Assembly: GCF_012584515.1 (NCBI RefSeq)
Contig: NZ_CP051461.1
Span: 310,001-374,000 of the forward strand
Direction: 5' to 3'
From: Polaromonas vacuolata
GTDB lineage: Bacteria; Pseudomonadota; Gammaproteobacteria; Burkholderiales; Burkholderiaceae_C
DNA: 64,000 bases
Below the pieces are notes generated by a model. It worked only from the letters and a program-made list of their open reading frames with translations, made no database searches and was not told where the DNA came from. Positions 1 through 9,041 of this stretch are shown here, in pieces (the first letter of the stretch is position 1; the number at the start of each line of letters is the position of its first letter). A program made the translations under genes and the position numbers.

Positions 1-13
1 TGTGATGCAGGTT

Positions 14-823
14 TTAAGCCAACCAGCGTTTACGGCGTTTATAGCTTTTTACGTCCTTAAAACTCTTGCGCTCGCCGCCGCCTACGCCGAGGTAAAACTC
101 TTTGACGTCTTCATTGCTGGCTAAGTCTGCCGCTGCGCCGTCCATCACCACACGGCCACTCTCCATGATGTAGCCGTAGTCGGCGTAGCGCAGTGCCATA
201 TTGGTGTTTTGCTCAGCCAACAAAAAAGTGACTTTTTCTTTTTGATTCAAGTCTTGCACGATGTTAAAAACCTCCTCAACAATTTGCGGCGCCAAGCCCA
301 TCGATGGCTCGTCGAGTAGCACCATGCTGGGGTTGGCCATTAAGGCCCGGCCAATCGCGCACATTTGCTGCTCACCGCCAGAAGTGTAGGCAGCTTGCGA
401 ACTGCGGCGAGTTTTTAAGCGCGGAAAGTAGGCATAGACTTTTTCTAAATTAGCCGCAATTTCAGTTTTGCTGCTGCGCGTGTAAGCGCCGGTCATGAGG
501 TTTTCTTCAATCGTTAAATGCGCAAAGCAGTGGCGTCCCTCCATCACTTGAACCACACCACGCCGCACTAACTCTGCCGGTGTGAGGTTTTCAATGCGCT
601 CGCCGCGCAGTTCTATTGAGCCCTTGGTGACTGCGCCACGCTCGCCTTGCAACAGATTAGAAATAGCCCTTAGCGTGGTGGTTTTACCGGCGCCGTTGCC
701 GCCCAAAATAGCCACGATTTTTCCTTCTGGTACTTGCAGCGAGACGCCCTTGAGCACGAGGATTACATGGTTGTAAATCACCTCAATGCCGCTGACGTTG
801 AGAACAATGTTGGAGTCGCTCAT
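14..823 (-). CDS. livF: Branched-chain-type ABC transporter ATPase LivF
   Basis: One of the two cytoplasmic ATPases of a branched-chain amino-acid-type (HAAT) importer. The 269-residue protein has a Walker A loop GGNGAGKTT near residues 41-49, a signature TSGGEQQ near 147-153 and Walker B MVLLDEP near 167-173. The C-terminal tail is unusually basic (ending KSYKRRKRWLA). It is the last gene of a minus-strand operon running acyl-CoA ligase, livG, livH, livM, binding protein, livF. The company of a CoA ligase suggests import of an acid that is then activated, rather than leucine itself; that is inference. Family assignment is secure, the substrate is not. Confidence 0.93.
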   Translation of the reverse strand: MSDSNIVLNVSGIEVIYNHVILVLKGVSLQVPEGKIVAILGGNGAGKTTTLRAISNLLQGERGAVTKGSIELRGERIENLTPAELVRRGVVQVMEGRHCFAHLTIEENLMTGAYTRSSKTEIAANLEKVYAYFPRLKTRRSSQAAYTSGGEQQMCAIGRALMANPSMVLLDEPSMGLAPQIVEEVFNIVQDLNQKEKVTFLLAEQNTNMALRYADYGYIMESGRVVMDGAAADLASNEDVKEFYLGVGGGERKSFKDVKSYKRRKRWLA

Positions 824-887
824 GAATATTTCCGTTCGAATCGAGTTTCTTTAGCCGCTGAATAAGCCTAGCAAGCCAAACAAGCCA

Positions 888-916
888 AACAAGCTTGCCA
901 TGCTGGCAAGCTTGTT
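888..916 (-). terminator. Strong hairpin between binding-protein gene and livF
   Basis: A perfect 12-bp inverted repeat, AACAAGCTTGCC at 888-899 and its complement at 905-916, has a 5-nt loop. On the minus strand it lies just after the binding-protein stop codon and is followed by a short T-containing stretch. It probably stabilises the 3' end of the abundant binding-protein message or partly terminates before livF. A nearby CAAGCCAAA repeat adds low complexity. Confidence 0.5.
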
Positions 917-926
917 ACTGAGTGCA

Positions 927-2258
927 TTAGGACTGGCAGTCCGCTGCTGTGCGACGGGTCATTTTTTTGTCGGCTAGATATTTGTCCGCGCCGGCTTTGA
1001 CCATGGGTTTGAGAATTTGCTCGTCGGCGGCGATAAAGTCAGACACAAACTCCCACTTACTACCGGTCCAGGTTTGCACCCGTGCGGTGGTCGATCCCAT
1101 GTGATCGGCGCAGGAAGTCGAGAGCGGTCGCATCACGCCGGCAAAGCCTAGTGCATCGAGCTTTTTCTGATCCAAGGCTAAGTTCTCCAGACCCCAGCGT
1201 ACTTGCTCAGCCGTCATAACTTTGCCCTTGCCAAAGCGCTCTTGCGCACGGCGTACGGCTTCGGTTCCCAACATTTGAATAATCACACCACGGGTGTAGA
1301 GCACACTGCCGACTTCATCCTTGGGACCAGTGCCTTGGCTGGCGCCGTGCACATATTTGAGAATGTCTTGAATGACTTTTGGCTGCTGGCCTGAAGTGTT
1401 TAAGTTCAGGGCGTGATAGCCCTTTGCGCCTTCGCCCACATCTTTGACATCCGGCTCAGCACCGGCCCACCACACGCCATACATTTTCTCGCGTGGGTAG
1501 CCGGTGGCCTGCGCTTCTTTGAGCGCGGTCGAATTCATCACACCCCAGCCCCACAGCAATACGTAGTCTGGTTTGCTTTGGCGAACTTGCAACCAAGTCG
1601 ATTTTTGCTCTACACCCGGTGCTGTGACTGGCAACATTTGCAGTTCAAAACCGTGCATCTTGGCGCGCTCTTGCAGCAATGGAATAGGCTCCTTGCCGAA
1701 CGGTGAATCGTGATAAACCAAGGTGATTTTTTTACCTTTAAGTTTCTCCAGTCCGCCTTCTTTTTTGCCGATGTGCTGTATCAAAATATCCGCCGCTGTC
1801 CAGTAGCTGCCCATCAAAGGGAAGTTCCATTTAAAGGCTTGACCATCTTGCGAGATCGATAAACCATAGCCCAACGTGATGAGCGGAATTTTGTCGTTTG
1901 GAACTTTCTCGGTCAGTGCAAAGGTGATGCCAGTAGACTGCGGATCAAACAGCGTCACACCAGCACGGCCTTTAAGACGTTCATAGCATTCAACACCACG
2001 GTCAGTGGCGTAACCGGTTTCGCATTCTTCAAACGTCAGCTTCACACCGTTAACGCCGCCGTCTCTGGCGTTAATCATCTTGATGTAATCCTGCTTGCCG
2101 TTAGCCCATGGTATGCCGTTAGGAGCGTAAGGACCGGTGCGGTAGGACAGTAGCGGAAAGAATTGCTCTTTGGCTTGTGCGTAGGCATTGCTGGTGAGCA
2201 AGGGTGACGCAGCGGCTGTAAGAGCTGCCACGGCGAGAATCAAACTACGTATCTTCAT
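927..2258 (-). CDS. Periplasmic substrate-binding protein of the first liv-type transporter
   Basis: Periplasmic binding protein (Peripla_BP_6, LivK-like) that delivers ligand to the LivHM permease. The 443-residue form starts at 2258 because AGGAGA sits just upstream of that ATG and the next residues form a normal signal peptide (MKIRSLILAVAALTAAASP, cleavage near NAYAQA). A longer reading frame to 2327 would put 23 extra residues before the signal and run toward the livM end. The mature region contains FFPLLSYRTGPYAPNG, a segment I associate with the binding protein of the acyl-CoA-ligase-linked liv clusters. The ligand is not known; a carboxylate or aromatic acid is possible from context. 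Confidence 0.88.
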   Translation of the reverse strand: MKIRSLILAVAALTAAASPLLTSNAYAQAKEQFFPLLSYRTGPYAPNGIPWANGKQDYIKMINARDGGVNGVKLTFEECETGYATDRGVECYERLKGRAGVTLFDPQSTGITFALTEKVPNDKIPLITLGYGLSISQDGQAFKWNFPLMGSYWTAADILIQHIGKKEGGLEKLKGKKITLVYHDSPFGKEPIPLLQERAKMHGFELQMLPVTAPGVEQKSTWLQVRQSKPDYVLLWGWGVMNSTALKEAQATGYPREKMYGVWWAGAEPDVKDVGEGAKGYHALNLNTSGQQPKVIQDILKYVHGASQGTGPKDEVGSVLYTRGVIIQMLGTEAVRRAQERFGKGKVMTAEQVRWGLENLALDQKKLDALGFAGVMRPLSTSCADHMGSTTARVQTWTGSKWEFVSDFIAADEQILKPMVKAGADKYLADKKMTRRTAADCQS

Positions 2259-2308
2259 CTTTGTCTCCTGAAATAATAAATAACTCAACGCTGAAAAAAT
2301 CCCCCCGC

Positions 2309-3385
2309 TCAGTGCGGAAAAGGCCACAAACGCAATTTCTGTTTAGTCACTGACCAGAGCTTGGCCAGGCCGTGCGGCTCGACGATTAAAAACCAAACAA
2401 TCAAGCCGCCGAAAATCATCAGCTCTGCATGCGAGACGCCGGCGGTGGAAATCTCTAGCCCAAACAAACCCGCCAACTTAGGCAATATTTGACTCAATGC
2501 AATCGGCAACAGCGTCACAAAAGCAGCACCTAAAAAGCCGCCCAAAATAGAGCCGAGGCCGCCAATGATGACCATGAACAGCAGACGAAACGAAAAATCA
2601 ACCGAGAACGCGGCTGGCTCCCAAGCCCCCAAATAGACAAACCCCCAGAGTGCGCCGGCCATACCAATGATGAAAGAGCTGACCGCAAACGCGCTGAGCT
2701 TGGCGTACATAGGGCGTATGCCAATCACGGCAGCCGCTACGTCCATATCGCGTATCGCCATCCATTCACGGCCTATAGCGCCGCGCACCAGATTTTTTGC
2801 CAGCAGTGCAATCACCACCAAAATAGCTAAACACAACCAGTACTTAGAGACTGCACTTTCAATCGGCAATCCAAACACTTGCAGGTTGTTCACCGAGATA
2901 GAACCAGAGGGGGAATTGTTAGTAAACCACTTGATACGCAGAAACATCCAGTCGCTAAAGAACTGCGCGGCCAGCGTCGCCACGGCCAAGTACAAGCCCT
3001 TAACGCGCAGACTCGGTAGACCAAAGAAGATGCCAAAAACGGTCGCGCAAAGTCCACCCAAAATAAGCGCTGGCAATAGCGGCATGTTCGGGACACGCAC
3101 AAAAAAGTTATACGCGCCGTAAGCACCCACGGCCATGAAAGCGCCTGAGCCCAGTGATATCTGACCGCAGTAACCGACCAAGATATTTACCCCTAAGGCG
3201 GCCAGTGAAATGATTAAAAACGGAATTAAGATGGCGCGGAAAAAATAGTCACTGGCCAGCATGGGCACGATTGCAAAAGCGATGACTAAAAAGGCGATGA
3301 CTAATAGGCGGTCTTGCAAAATCGGAAAGATTTGCTGGTCTGACCGATAGCTGGTTTTGAATTGGCCGTTTTCTCTGTAAAGCAT
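2309..3385 (-). CDS. livM: Branched-chain-type ABC transporter permease LivM
   Basis: Inner-membrane permease of the HAAT importer, pairing with LivH to form the channel. The 358-residue protein is mostly hydrophobic with about nine to ten predicted membrane spans. It carries the family segments ILVGYCGQISLGSGAFMAVG near the first third, VKGLYLAVATLAAQFF, and MVIIGGLGSILGGFLGAAF near the C terminus, the cytoplasmic loop that contacts the ATPases. It lies 18 bp after livH and 50 bp before the binding-protein start, so it is part of the same transcript. Confidence in the family is high. Confidence 0.92.
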   Translation of the reverse strand: MLYRENGQFKTSYRSDQQIFPILQDRLLVIAFLVIAFAIVPMLASDYFFRAILIPFLIISLAALGVNILVGYCGQISLGSGAFMAVGAYGAYNFFVRVPNMPLLPALILGGLCATVFGIFFGLPSLRVKGLYLAVATLAAQFFSDWMFLRIKWFTNNSPSGSISVNNLQVFGLPIESAVSKYWLCLAILVVIALLAKNLVRGAIGREWMAIRDMDVAAAVIGIRPMYAKLSAFAVSSFIIGMAGALWGFVYLGAWEPAAFSVDFSFRLLFMVIIGGLGSILGGFLGAAFVTLLPIALSQILPKLAGLFGLEISTAGVSHAELMIFGGLIVWFLIVEPHGLAKLWSVTKQKLRLWPFPH

Positions 3386-3403
3386 TTTTATTTTTCTCCA
3401 GGA

Positions 3404-4333
3404 TTAAACACGGTCAATAATTTTTTCGCCAAATAGGCCTTGCGGACGAAAGAGTAAAAAACCCAGCGCCAACACATAGGCAAACCAAATTTCGATACCG
3501 CCGCCGACAAAAGGGCCGAGATAGACTTCCGAGAGTTTCTCGCCCACACCAATAATCAGGCCGCCCAAAATCGCGCCCGGCACTGACGTCAAGCCGCCCA
3601 AAATCACCACCGGCAAAGCGCGTAATGCCACGGTAGTCAGCGAGAACTGCACGCCCAATTTACTGCCCCAAATCATGCCGGCAACCAGTGCCACCACGCC
3701 GGCTACGCACCAGACGATGAACCAAATACGGTTTAACGGAATGCCGATAGACTGCGCGGCTTGGTGGTCGTCAGCGACGGCGCGCAGCGCCCGGCCGGTA
3801 GACGTTTTTTGGAAAAATATACTTAAGGTCGCGACTAATGCAGCGGCTATTACAGCGGCGATCAAATCTTCTTGGTTAATCAAAATACCGCCAGCAAAAA
3901 CTTTTTCAAAAATGAAGACTGGATCTTTTGGCATGCCAATATCTATTTTGTAGATGTTGCTGCCAAACAGTGTTTGACCCAAACCTTCCAAAAAATAAGC
4001 GATGCCCAATGTGGCCATTAGCAGTGTTGCGCCTTCTTGGTTGACCAAGTGACGCAGCACCAAGCGCTCAATTAACCAAGCGACTAAAAACATCACTGCG
4101 CCGGCCATGATGAAGGCCAAAATATTCGCAAACGCTAGGCCTTGTATACCGGTCCACTGCGGTATCCATTCTGAAAACCGTGCCATGGCTAGCGCGCCAA
4201 ATAACACCATGGCGCCTTGCGCGAAATTAAACACGCCAGAGGCTTTGTAGATCAGCACAAAGCCGAGTGCGACCAGCGAGTAACGCATGCCGGCCATGAG
4301 GCCGCCGAAAAGGGTTTCAAGAAAAAAAGCCAT
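3404..4333 (-). CDS. livH: Branched-chain-type ABC transporter permease LivH
   Basis: Second inner-membrane permease of the importer, about 309 residues. I place the start at 4333 (MAFFLETLFGGLMAG): it follows the livG stop by 1 bp and has GGAG about 7 nt upstream inside the livG end. The longer reading frame to 4408 would overlap livG by 74 bp and add a non-hydrophobic leader. Family segments include YKASGVFNFAQGAMVLFGA and PVVILGGLTSVPGAILGGL near the C terminus. Tight spacing to livG suggests translational coupling. Confidence 0.92.
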   Translation of the reverse strand: MAFFLETLFGGLMAGMRYSLVALGFVLIYKASGVFNFAQGAMVLFGALAMARFSEWIPQWTGIQGLAFANILAFIMAGAVMFLVAWLIERLVLRHLVNQEGATLLMATLGIAYFLEGLGQTLFGSNIYKIDIGMPKDPVFIFEKVFAGGILINQEDLIAAVIAAALVATLSIFFQKTSTGRALRAVADDHQAAQSIGIPLNRIWFIVWCVAGVVALVAGMIWGSKLGVQFSLTTVALRALPVVILGGLTSVPGAILGGLIIGVGEKLSEVYLGPFVGGGIEIWFAYVLALGFLLFRPQGLFGEKIIDRV

Positions 4334-4334
4334 A

Positions 4335-5117
4335 TCAGTGCTCCACGCCCAAATAGGCTTTGATGACGTCGGGATTGTTGCGAACTTCGTCTGGCGTTCC
4401 GTCGCCAATTTTTCTGCCGTAGTCCAGCACCACGACGCGGTCAGAGATGTCCATCACCACGCCCATGTCGTGTTCAATTAAAACCACTGTGGTGCCAAAC
4501 TCATCGTTCACGTCCAGCACAAATCGGCACATGTCTTGTTTTTCTTCCACGTTCATGCCGGCCATGGGCTCGTCTAGTAGTAGCACTTGTGGTTCCATCG
4601 CCAGTGCGCGGCCTAGGTCTACACGTTTTTGTAAACCATAGGGGAGCTGACCAACTGGCGTTTTTCTAAAGGCTTGAATCTCAAGAAAATCGATGATTTT
4701 TTCAACTGCTTCGCGGTGCCGAATTTCTTCTTTTTCTGCCGGCCCTATGCGCAGCGCTTGCAGCAGCAAATTACTTTTAATTTTGAGATTGCGACCCGAC
4801 ATGATGTTGTCCAGCACGCTCATGCCTTTGAACAACGCTAGGTTTTGAAAAGTACGCGCCACGCCCATCACCGCAACTTGGTGACTGTTCATGTGTTTAA
4901 AGGTCTGGCCTCTGAACGCAATCGAGCCCTGCTGCGGCAGATAGACTCCGTTGATGCAGTTAAGCATGGAACTTTTACCCGCACCGTTGGGGCCAATGAT
5001 GGCGCGTATCTCATGCTCTTTGACGTTGAAAGAAATGTCTGAGAGTGCTTTAACACCGCCAAAACTTAAGGAAATATTTTTCACGTCAAGAATGACGTCG
5101 CCAATTTCTTTGCTCAT
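4335..5117 (-). CDS. livG: Branched-chain-type ABC transporter ATPase LivG
   Basis: Cytoplasmic ATPase partner of LivF. The 260-residue protein has Walker A GPNGAGKSS near residues 42-50, Walker B VLLLDEP, and the H-loop LIEHDMGVVM. The signature region reads LPYGLQKRVDLGRALA, the less canonical form common in LivG proteins. The start codon overlaps the ligase stop by 4 bp (ATGA), so the two are translationally coupled. This coupling is the best evidence that ligase and transporter serve one pathway. Confidence 0.93.
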   Translation of the reverse strand: MSKEIGDVILDVKNISLSFGGVKALSDISFNVKEHEIRAIIGPNGAGKSSMLNCINGVYLPQQGSIAFRGQTFKHMNSHQVAVMGVARTFQNLALFKGMSVLDNIMSGRNLKIKSNLLLQALRIGPAEKEEIRHREAVEKIIDFLEIQAFRKTPVGQLPYGLQKRVDLGRALAMEPQVLLLDEPMAGMNVEEKQDMCRFVLDVNDEFGTTVVLIEHDMGVVMDISDRVVVLDYGRKIGDGTPDEVRNNPDVIKAYLGVEH

Positions 5118-7090
5118 GCTGCTGCTTTCACGGGTGCAAGTATTGCGCTGTCGCCCATTTTGAGTGTGGCGCTGACGCTGCCGCTGCGGCCATCTTCAAA
5201 CTTGACGACGGTTTCTATAAATTGTTCTTTGCGGCCCGCGTAGAGCGCATCGACCAGTGGCTGATATTTCTCGGCAATAAAGCCGCGCCTGACTTTGTTG
5301 GTGCGTGTCAGCTCACCATCGTCGGCATCTAGCTCTTTGTGCAAAATCAAAAAGCGACTGACTTGCGAGCCGGCCAGCAAACTGTCAACACTGAGGTCTG
5401 CATTGACTTTTTCAATGCATTCTTGAATCAAGGTGTAGACCTCGGGTTTTTGTGCCAAATCGGTATAACCCGCGTAGGTCAGATTGCGCCGTTCAGCCCA
5501 GTTACCGACAGCATCAAAATCGATGTTAATCATGACGCAAACTTTTTCACGCCCGTCCCCATAGGCTACGACTTCTTTGATGAAGGCAAAAAATTTCAGT
5601 TTGTTTTCGACATATTTTGGCGCGAACATAGCACCGTTATTGACGCCGCCTTTGATGCGACCTACGTCTTTGACACGGTCAATAATTTTCAAGTGGCCAT
5701 GGGTGTCAATAAAGCCAGCATCGCTGGTGTGATACCAACCGTCAGCGCTGAGAACTTCTGCGGTTGCTTCTTGATTTTTGTAATACTCTTTAAATAAACC
5801 CGGCGACTTCACAAGTATTTCACCGTTTTCTGCCAGCTTAATTTCAACGCCATTGATAGGCACGCCTACCGTGTCAGCACGCGCTTGGTTGTCGGGTTGC
5901 AAGCAGACAAATACGGCGGTTTCTGTAGAGCCATAAAGCTGCTTGAGATTAATACCAATCGAGCGGTAAAAGGTAAACAAGTCCGGGCCAATCGCTTCAC
6001 CCGCGGTATAGGCTACGCGCACTCGAGAAAAACCCAGCGTGTTGCGCAGCGGGCCATAAATCAACACATTGCCAAGGTTGTAGAGCAGCGCATCCAGCAT
6101 GCCCACCGATTTTTTATCCATCAGCGCAGGGCCGACTTTTTTGGCCACGTCTAAAAAGTAATTGAACATGCCGCGCTTGATACGGCCTGCGTCTTCCATA
6201 CGAATCATCACTGTGGTGAGCAAGCTCTCAAACACACGTGGGGGGGCAAAATAATAAGTCGGCCCGATTTCTTTCAGGTCAATCATCACGGTCGCAGCGC
6301 TTTCTGGGCAGTTCACCACATAGCCGCAAGTGAGCCACTGCGCGTAGCTAAAAATATTCTGGCCAATCCAAGCGGGTGGCAGGTAGGCCAGCACTTCTTC
6401 TTGTGCGCTGAGCTTGTCGAAATCAGCACCGGCTTGGGCTCTGTTCACCATGGAGTTGTAGGTGTGCACCACGCCTTTGGGTGTACCTGTCGTGCCAGAG
6501 GTGAAAAACATGGCTGCTACATCTTCTGCATGGCCTTGATTGATTTCGCCTGCCAGCCATTGGCTGTTTTGTTGGATAAACGCGCGGCCGGTTTCCATCA
6601 GTTGTTCGAGTGAGCCTAGGCCGGATTCTTCGTAGTGGCGCAGGCCGCGTGGGTCATCAAAAACAATCGTCGCTAAGGCCGGGCAGCTGCTGCGAATTTC
6701 CAACATTTTGTCGACTTGCTCTTGGTCTTCCACCACCGCAAAACGCACTTCTGCATTGTTGATGGGAAAGATGCATTCAGCGGCAACTGCATCTTGATAC
6801 AGCGCAACTGGAATTGCGCCCAGCGCCTGCGCTGCCAGCATGGTGGCGTAAAGCCGTGGGCGGTTTGCGCCAATGATGACCATGTGCTCGCCGCGTTTGA
6901 GGCCCGCTAAATGCAGACCGCCAGCAATCTGCCCCGTGATTGCGGCCATGTCGGCCCAGCTATGGGTTTGCCATATGCCGTATTCCTTCTCGCGCATGGC
7001 GGGCGCTGCGGGGCGCTGCTGGGCATGCTGCATGAGCAGGCGGGGAAAGGTGGTCTGCATTCTTGCTGGGTCTTTCTTTGTTTTACGCAT
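5114..7090 (-). CDS. AMP-dependent long-chain/aromatic acyl-CoA ligase
   Basis: Acyl-CoA synthetase of the AMP-binding (ANL) superfamily, 658 residues, which would convert a carboxylic acid to its CoA thioester using ATP. Visible motifs are the P-loop-like FFTSGTTGTPKGVVHT, the adenylate-binding YGSTETAVF, the hinge region GWYHTSDAG and the following HGHLKIIDRVKD. Its length and sequence resemble the long-chain acyl-CoA synthetase branch. It heads the liv-type operon and overlaps livG by 4 bp. An alternative start at 7060 (MQTTFPRLL) is equally plausible because neither has a clear Shine-Dalgarno. The substrate is not determined; a fatty or aromatic acid brought in by the transporter is my inference. 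Confidence 0.85.
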   Translation of the reverse strand: MRKTKKDPARMQTTFPRLLMQHAQQRPAAPAMREKEYGIWQTHSWADMAAITGQIAGGLHLAGLKRGEHMVIIGANRPRLYATMLAAQALGAIPVALYQDAVAAECIFPINNAEVRFAVVEDQEQVDKMLEIRSSCPALATIVFDDPRGLRHYEESGLGSLEQLMETGRAFIQQNSQWLAGEINQGHAEDVAAMFFTSGTTGTPKGVVHTYNSMVNRAQAGADFDKLSAQEEVLAYLPPAWIGQNIFSYAQWLTCGYVVNCPESAATVMIDLKEIGPTYYFAPPRVFESLLTTVMIRMEDAGRIKRGMFNYFLDVAKKVGPALMDKKSVGMLDALLYNLGNVLIYGPLRNTLGFSRVRVAYTAGEAIGPDLFTFYRSIGINLKQLYGSTETAVFVCLQPDNQARADTVGVPINGVEIKLAENGEILVKSPGLFKEYYKNQEATAEVLSADGWYHTSDAGFIDTHGHLKIIDRVKDVGRIKGGVNNGAMFAPKYVENKLKFFAFIKEVVAYGDGREKVCVMINIDFDAVGNWAERRNLTYAGYTDLAQKPEVYTLIQECIEKVNADLSVDSLLAGSQVSRFLILHKELDADDGELTRTNKVRRGFIAEKYQPLVDALYAGRKEQFIETVVKFEDGRSGSVSATLKMGDSAILAPVKAAA

Positions 7091-7170
7091 TCAAAGCTGT
7101 AGCCGAGGTAACAGGCTTTGTATCTATTTGTGCATCATGTTTAGATGTTATGCAGAAGTTTGACGCTCGC

Positions 7171-7188
7171 TTGTCGTTCCGACGACAA
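7171..7188. promoter_or_regulatory. Palindrome in divergent promoter region, candidate operator
   Basis: TTGTCGT and ACGACAA form a 7-bp dyad around a 4-nt spacer. It lies between the divergent ligase-liv operon and the Crp/Fnr-type regulator gene. Size and symmetry suit a dimeric winged-helix regulator, so the neighbouring regulator is the obvious candidate, though the half-sites do not match the textbook FNR or CRP consensus. Confidence 0.45.
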
Positions 7189-7208
7189 TTCAAGGGTCAT
7201 TACTCCCC

Positions 7209-7227
7209 CGGACTTTCCCCTAGTCCG
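7209..7227. repeat. Short inverted repeat upstream of the regulator gene
   Basis: CGGACT and AGTCCG flank a 7-nt spacer 35 bp before the regulator start codon. It could be a second operator half or a 5'-leader hairpin. Nothing in the sequence decides between these. Confidence 0.3.
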
Positions 7228-7261
7228 TCCTTTTGCCGCTGTTCAGACTTAAAAGGTTGAT

Positions 7262-7978
7262 ATGGCTCCAGATAAATCGATGCACTCACGCAGCCGCGCA
7301 CCCAATGCGCAGGAGCTGGCCAATATTCACTGGCTGGAGGTTTTGTCGCCGGCCGATCGTGAGCGTGCTATTGCAGCCCTGCTAGTGGTCGATGCCTATG
7401 CCGGGGATTATTTGTGCCGCGTGGGCAGGCCAGTGACTTACTGGTTTGGTGTGGTCGAGGGCTTGCTCAAAATGAGTACTGACGACGCGCATGGCAAGAC
7501 CATGACTTTTCAAGGCTTGCCGCCCGGCGGCTGGTTTGGTGAGGGCACGGTGCTAAAGCGCGAACCCTATCGCTACAACATTCAAGCTTTGCGTAAAACT
7601 TTGGTGGCCGGTCTGCCGGTGGATACTTTTCACTGGTTGCTCGATCATTCGATTGGCTTTAACCGCTTCATCATGTCTCAACTCAATGAACGGCTAGGTC
7701 AGTTCATTGCGGCGCGCGAGCTTGATCGTATGAACAACCCCGATGCCCGGGTTGCACGCTCATTGGCTAACTTGTCGGACCCGGTGTTGTTTCCCGTGCT
7801 CTACCCCGGGCTGGGCGCGATTTTGCGCATCACTCAGCAAGAGTTGGCTTATCTGGTGGGTCTGTCTCGCCAACGCGTGAATACGGCTTTGGTTGCGCTG
7901 CAAACGCGCGGTGTTATTCGGATTGAATATGGCGGCTTGCGGGTGCTCGATTTGGCGGCGCTAAAAGCTGGGGTTTGA
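7262..7978 (+). CDS. Crp/Fnr-family transcriptional regulator
   Basis: A 238-residue DNA-binding regulator with an N-terminal cyclic-nucleotide-binding-type beta-roll (about residues 25-140) and a C-terminal winged helix (about 165-235) containing ITQQELAYLVGLSRQRVN. No cysteine cluster of the FNR iron-sulphur type is visible at the N terminus, so an oxygen-sensing FNR role is unlikely. It is transcribed away from the ligase-liv operon across 171 bp that hold a 7-bp dyad, which suggests it controls that operon and itself. The effector ligand is unknown. Confidence 0.88.
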   Translation: MAPDKSMHSRSRAPNAQELANIHWLEVLSPADRERAIAALLVVDAYAGDYLCRVGRPVTYWFGVVEGLLKMSTDDAHGKTMTFQGLPPGGWFGEGTVLKREPYRYNIQALRKTLVAGLPVDTFHWLLDHSIGFNRFIMSQLNERLGQFIAARELDRMNNPDARVARSLANLSDPVLFPVLYPGLGAILRITQQELAYLVGLSRQRVNTALVALQTRGVIRIEYGGLRVLDLAALKAGV

Positions 7979-8103
7979 TTTTTCCAGTCCAGCTTTGATG
8001 GCAAAAAAAGGCTAATTTATTGCTGGTTTTGCTTGACCTTCTGCTCTTATGATTTGAGCCTCTTGTGTCTCACTGTCGCCACTTAATAAGTCTTTAAACT
8101 GCG

Positions 8104-8191
8104 CTGCTCGACACTGCTCGACACTACTCGACACTGCTTGGGAATGTTTGGCACTGCTGGCACTGCTTGGCAATGTCTGGCAATGTCTGGC
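8104..8191. repeat. Degenerate 10-bp tandem repeat
   Basis: About nine units of a decamer related to CACTGCTCGA that drift through CACTGCTTGG to CAATGTCTGG, with one 9-bp unit. It fills the gap between the regulator gene and the DTW gene. No coding sense is apparent. Confidence 0.7.
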
Positions 8192-8265
8192 TTGAGAGCC
8201 CGCTGCAACAATCTTCATTTGTATTGGAAACTTTTGTTCACCGTTTCTTACTCGCGTACTAGCGC

Positions 8266-8988
8266 ATGACTCACGCCGTTTCCCGTCTCCGAGACGCCCG
8301 CCTAGCGCGCAGCGAAAAACCCTTTCTAGCCCGCGGCTCACGCGCCCAGCGTTGTCCCGGATGCCGCGTGCCTGTAAGCCACTGCTTGTGTGCGCTGCGA
8401 CCGCAAGTGACCACCGGTGCGGGTGTCTGCTTAATCATGGGCGATATTGAAGCGCTAAAACCCACCAACACCGGCTGGTTAATCGCCGATGTAGTGGCCG
8501 ACACATTTGCCTTTGGTTGGGCCCGCACGCAAGTTGATCCCGGTTTGCTGGCCTTGCTGGCCGATCCGCAATGGGCTGCTTGTGTGGTTTTCCCCGCCGA
8601 GTATGTGGCTGCCGAACGCCTCATCACTGAGATCAAACCTGTGACCGGAAAACGGCCACTTTTCATACTGCTAGACGGCACCTGGCAAGAGGCGCGCAAG
8701 ATGTTTAGGAAAAGCCCTTATCTCGACAAGTTGCCGGTGCTGAGTTTGCAGCCCGAGCAGTTATCGCGTTACCGTCTGCGCCGCGCCCAGCGTGAAACCC
8801 ATTTGTGCACCTCTGAAGTGGCCGCCCTGTGTATGGATTTAGCCGGCGAGTCGCACGCAGCCCGCACGCTAGAGGCCTATCTTGATGTGTTCACTGATCA
8901 TTATCTGAAGGCGAAGAAATTTGAACCGATGAATCCACTCGACGATGCGCACCGGCGCTTGCGTGAGTTATCTGCTCCGCATGACTGA
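8266..8988 (+). CDS. tapT: DTW-domain tRNA-uridine aminocarboxypropyltransferase (TapT-like)
   Basis: DTW-domain protein, 240 residues. The family transfers the 3-amino-3-carboxypropyl group of S-adenosylmethionine to a tRNA uridine (acp3U, position 47 in Escherichia coli TapT). The signature DGTWQEARKM is present at about residues 140-149. Upstream is a cysteine cluster CPGCRVPVSHCLC (about 31-43), matching the putative metal-binding N terminus of the family. A SPYLDKLPVLSLQP segment follows the DTW motif as usual. It is a single gene with no operon partner; the assignment to TapT rather than another DTW enzyme rests on overall resemblance. Confidence 0.82.
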   Translation: MTHAVSRLRDARLARSEKPFLARGSRAQRCPGCRVPVSHCLCALRPQVTTGAGVCLIMGDIEALKPTNTGWLIADVVADTFAFGWARTQVDPGLLALLADPQWAACVVFPAEYVAAERLITEIKPVTGKRPLFILLDGTWQEARKMFRKSPYLDKLPVLSLQPEQLSRYRLRRAQRETHLCTSEVAALCMDLAGESHAARTLEAYLDVFTDHYLKAKKFEPMNPLDDAHRRLRELSAPHD

Positions 8989-9041
8989 TATTTTTGGTTG
9001 GTAGCCGTCATCAATTGGCTTGAGTAGCGCTTAGTGCAGAA

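Noticed and set aside
8012..8341. Minus-strand 109-codon frame over the decamer repeat
   Set aside because: It overlaps the DTW gene start and is largely repeat-derived; composition does not look like a protein.
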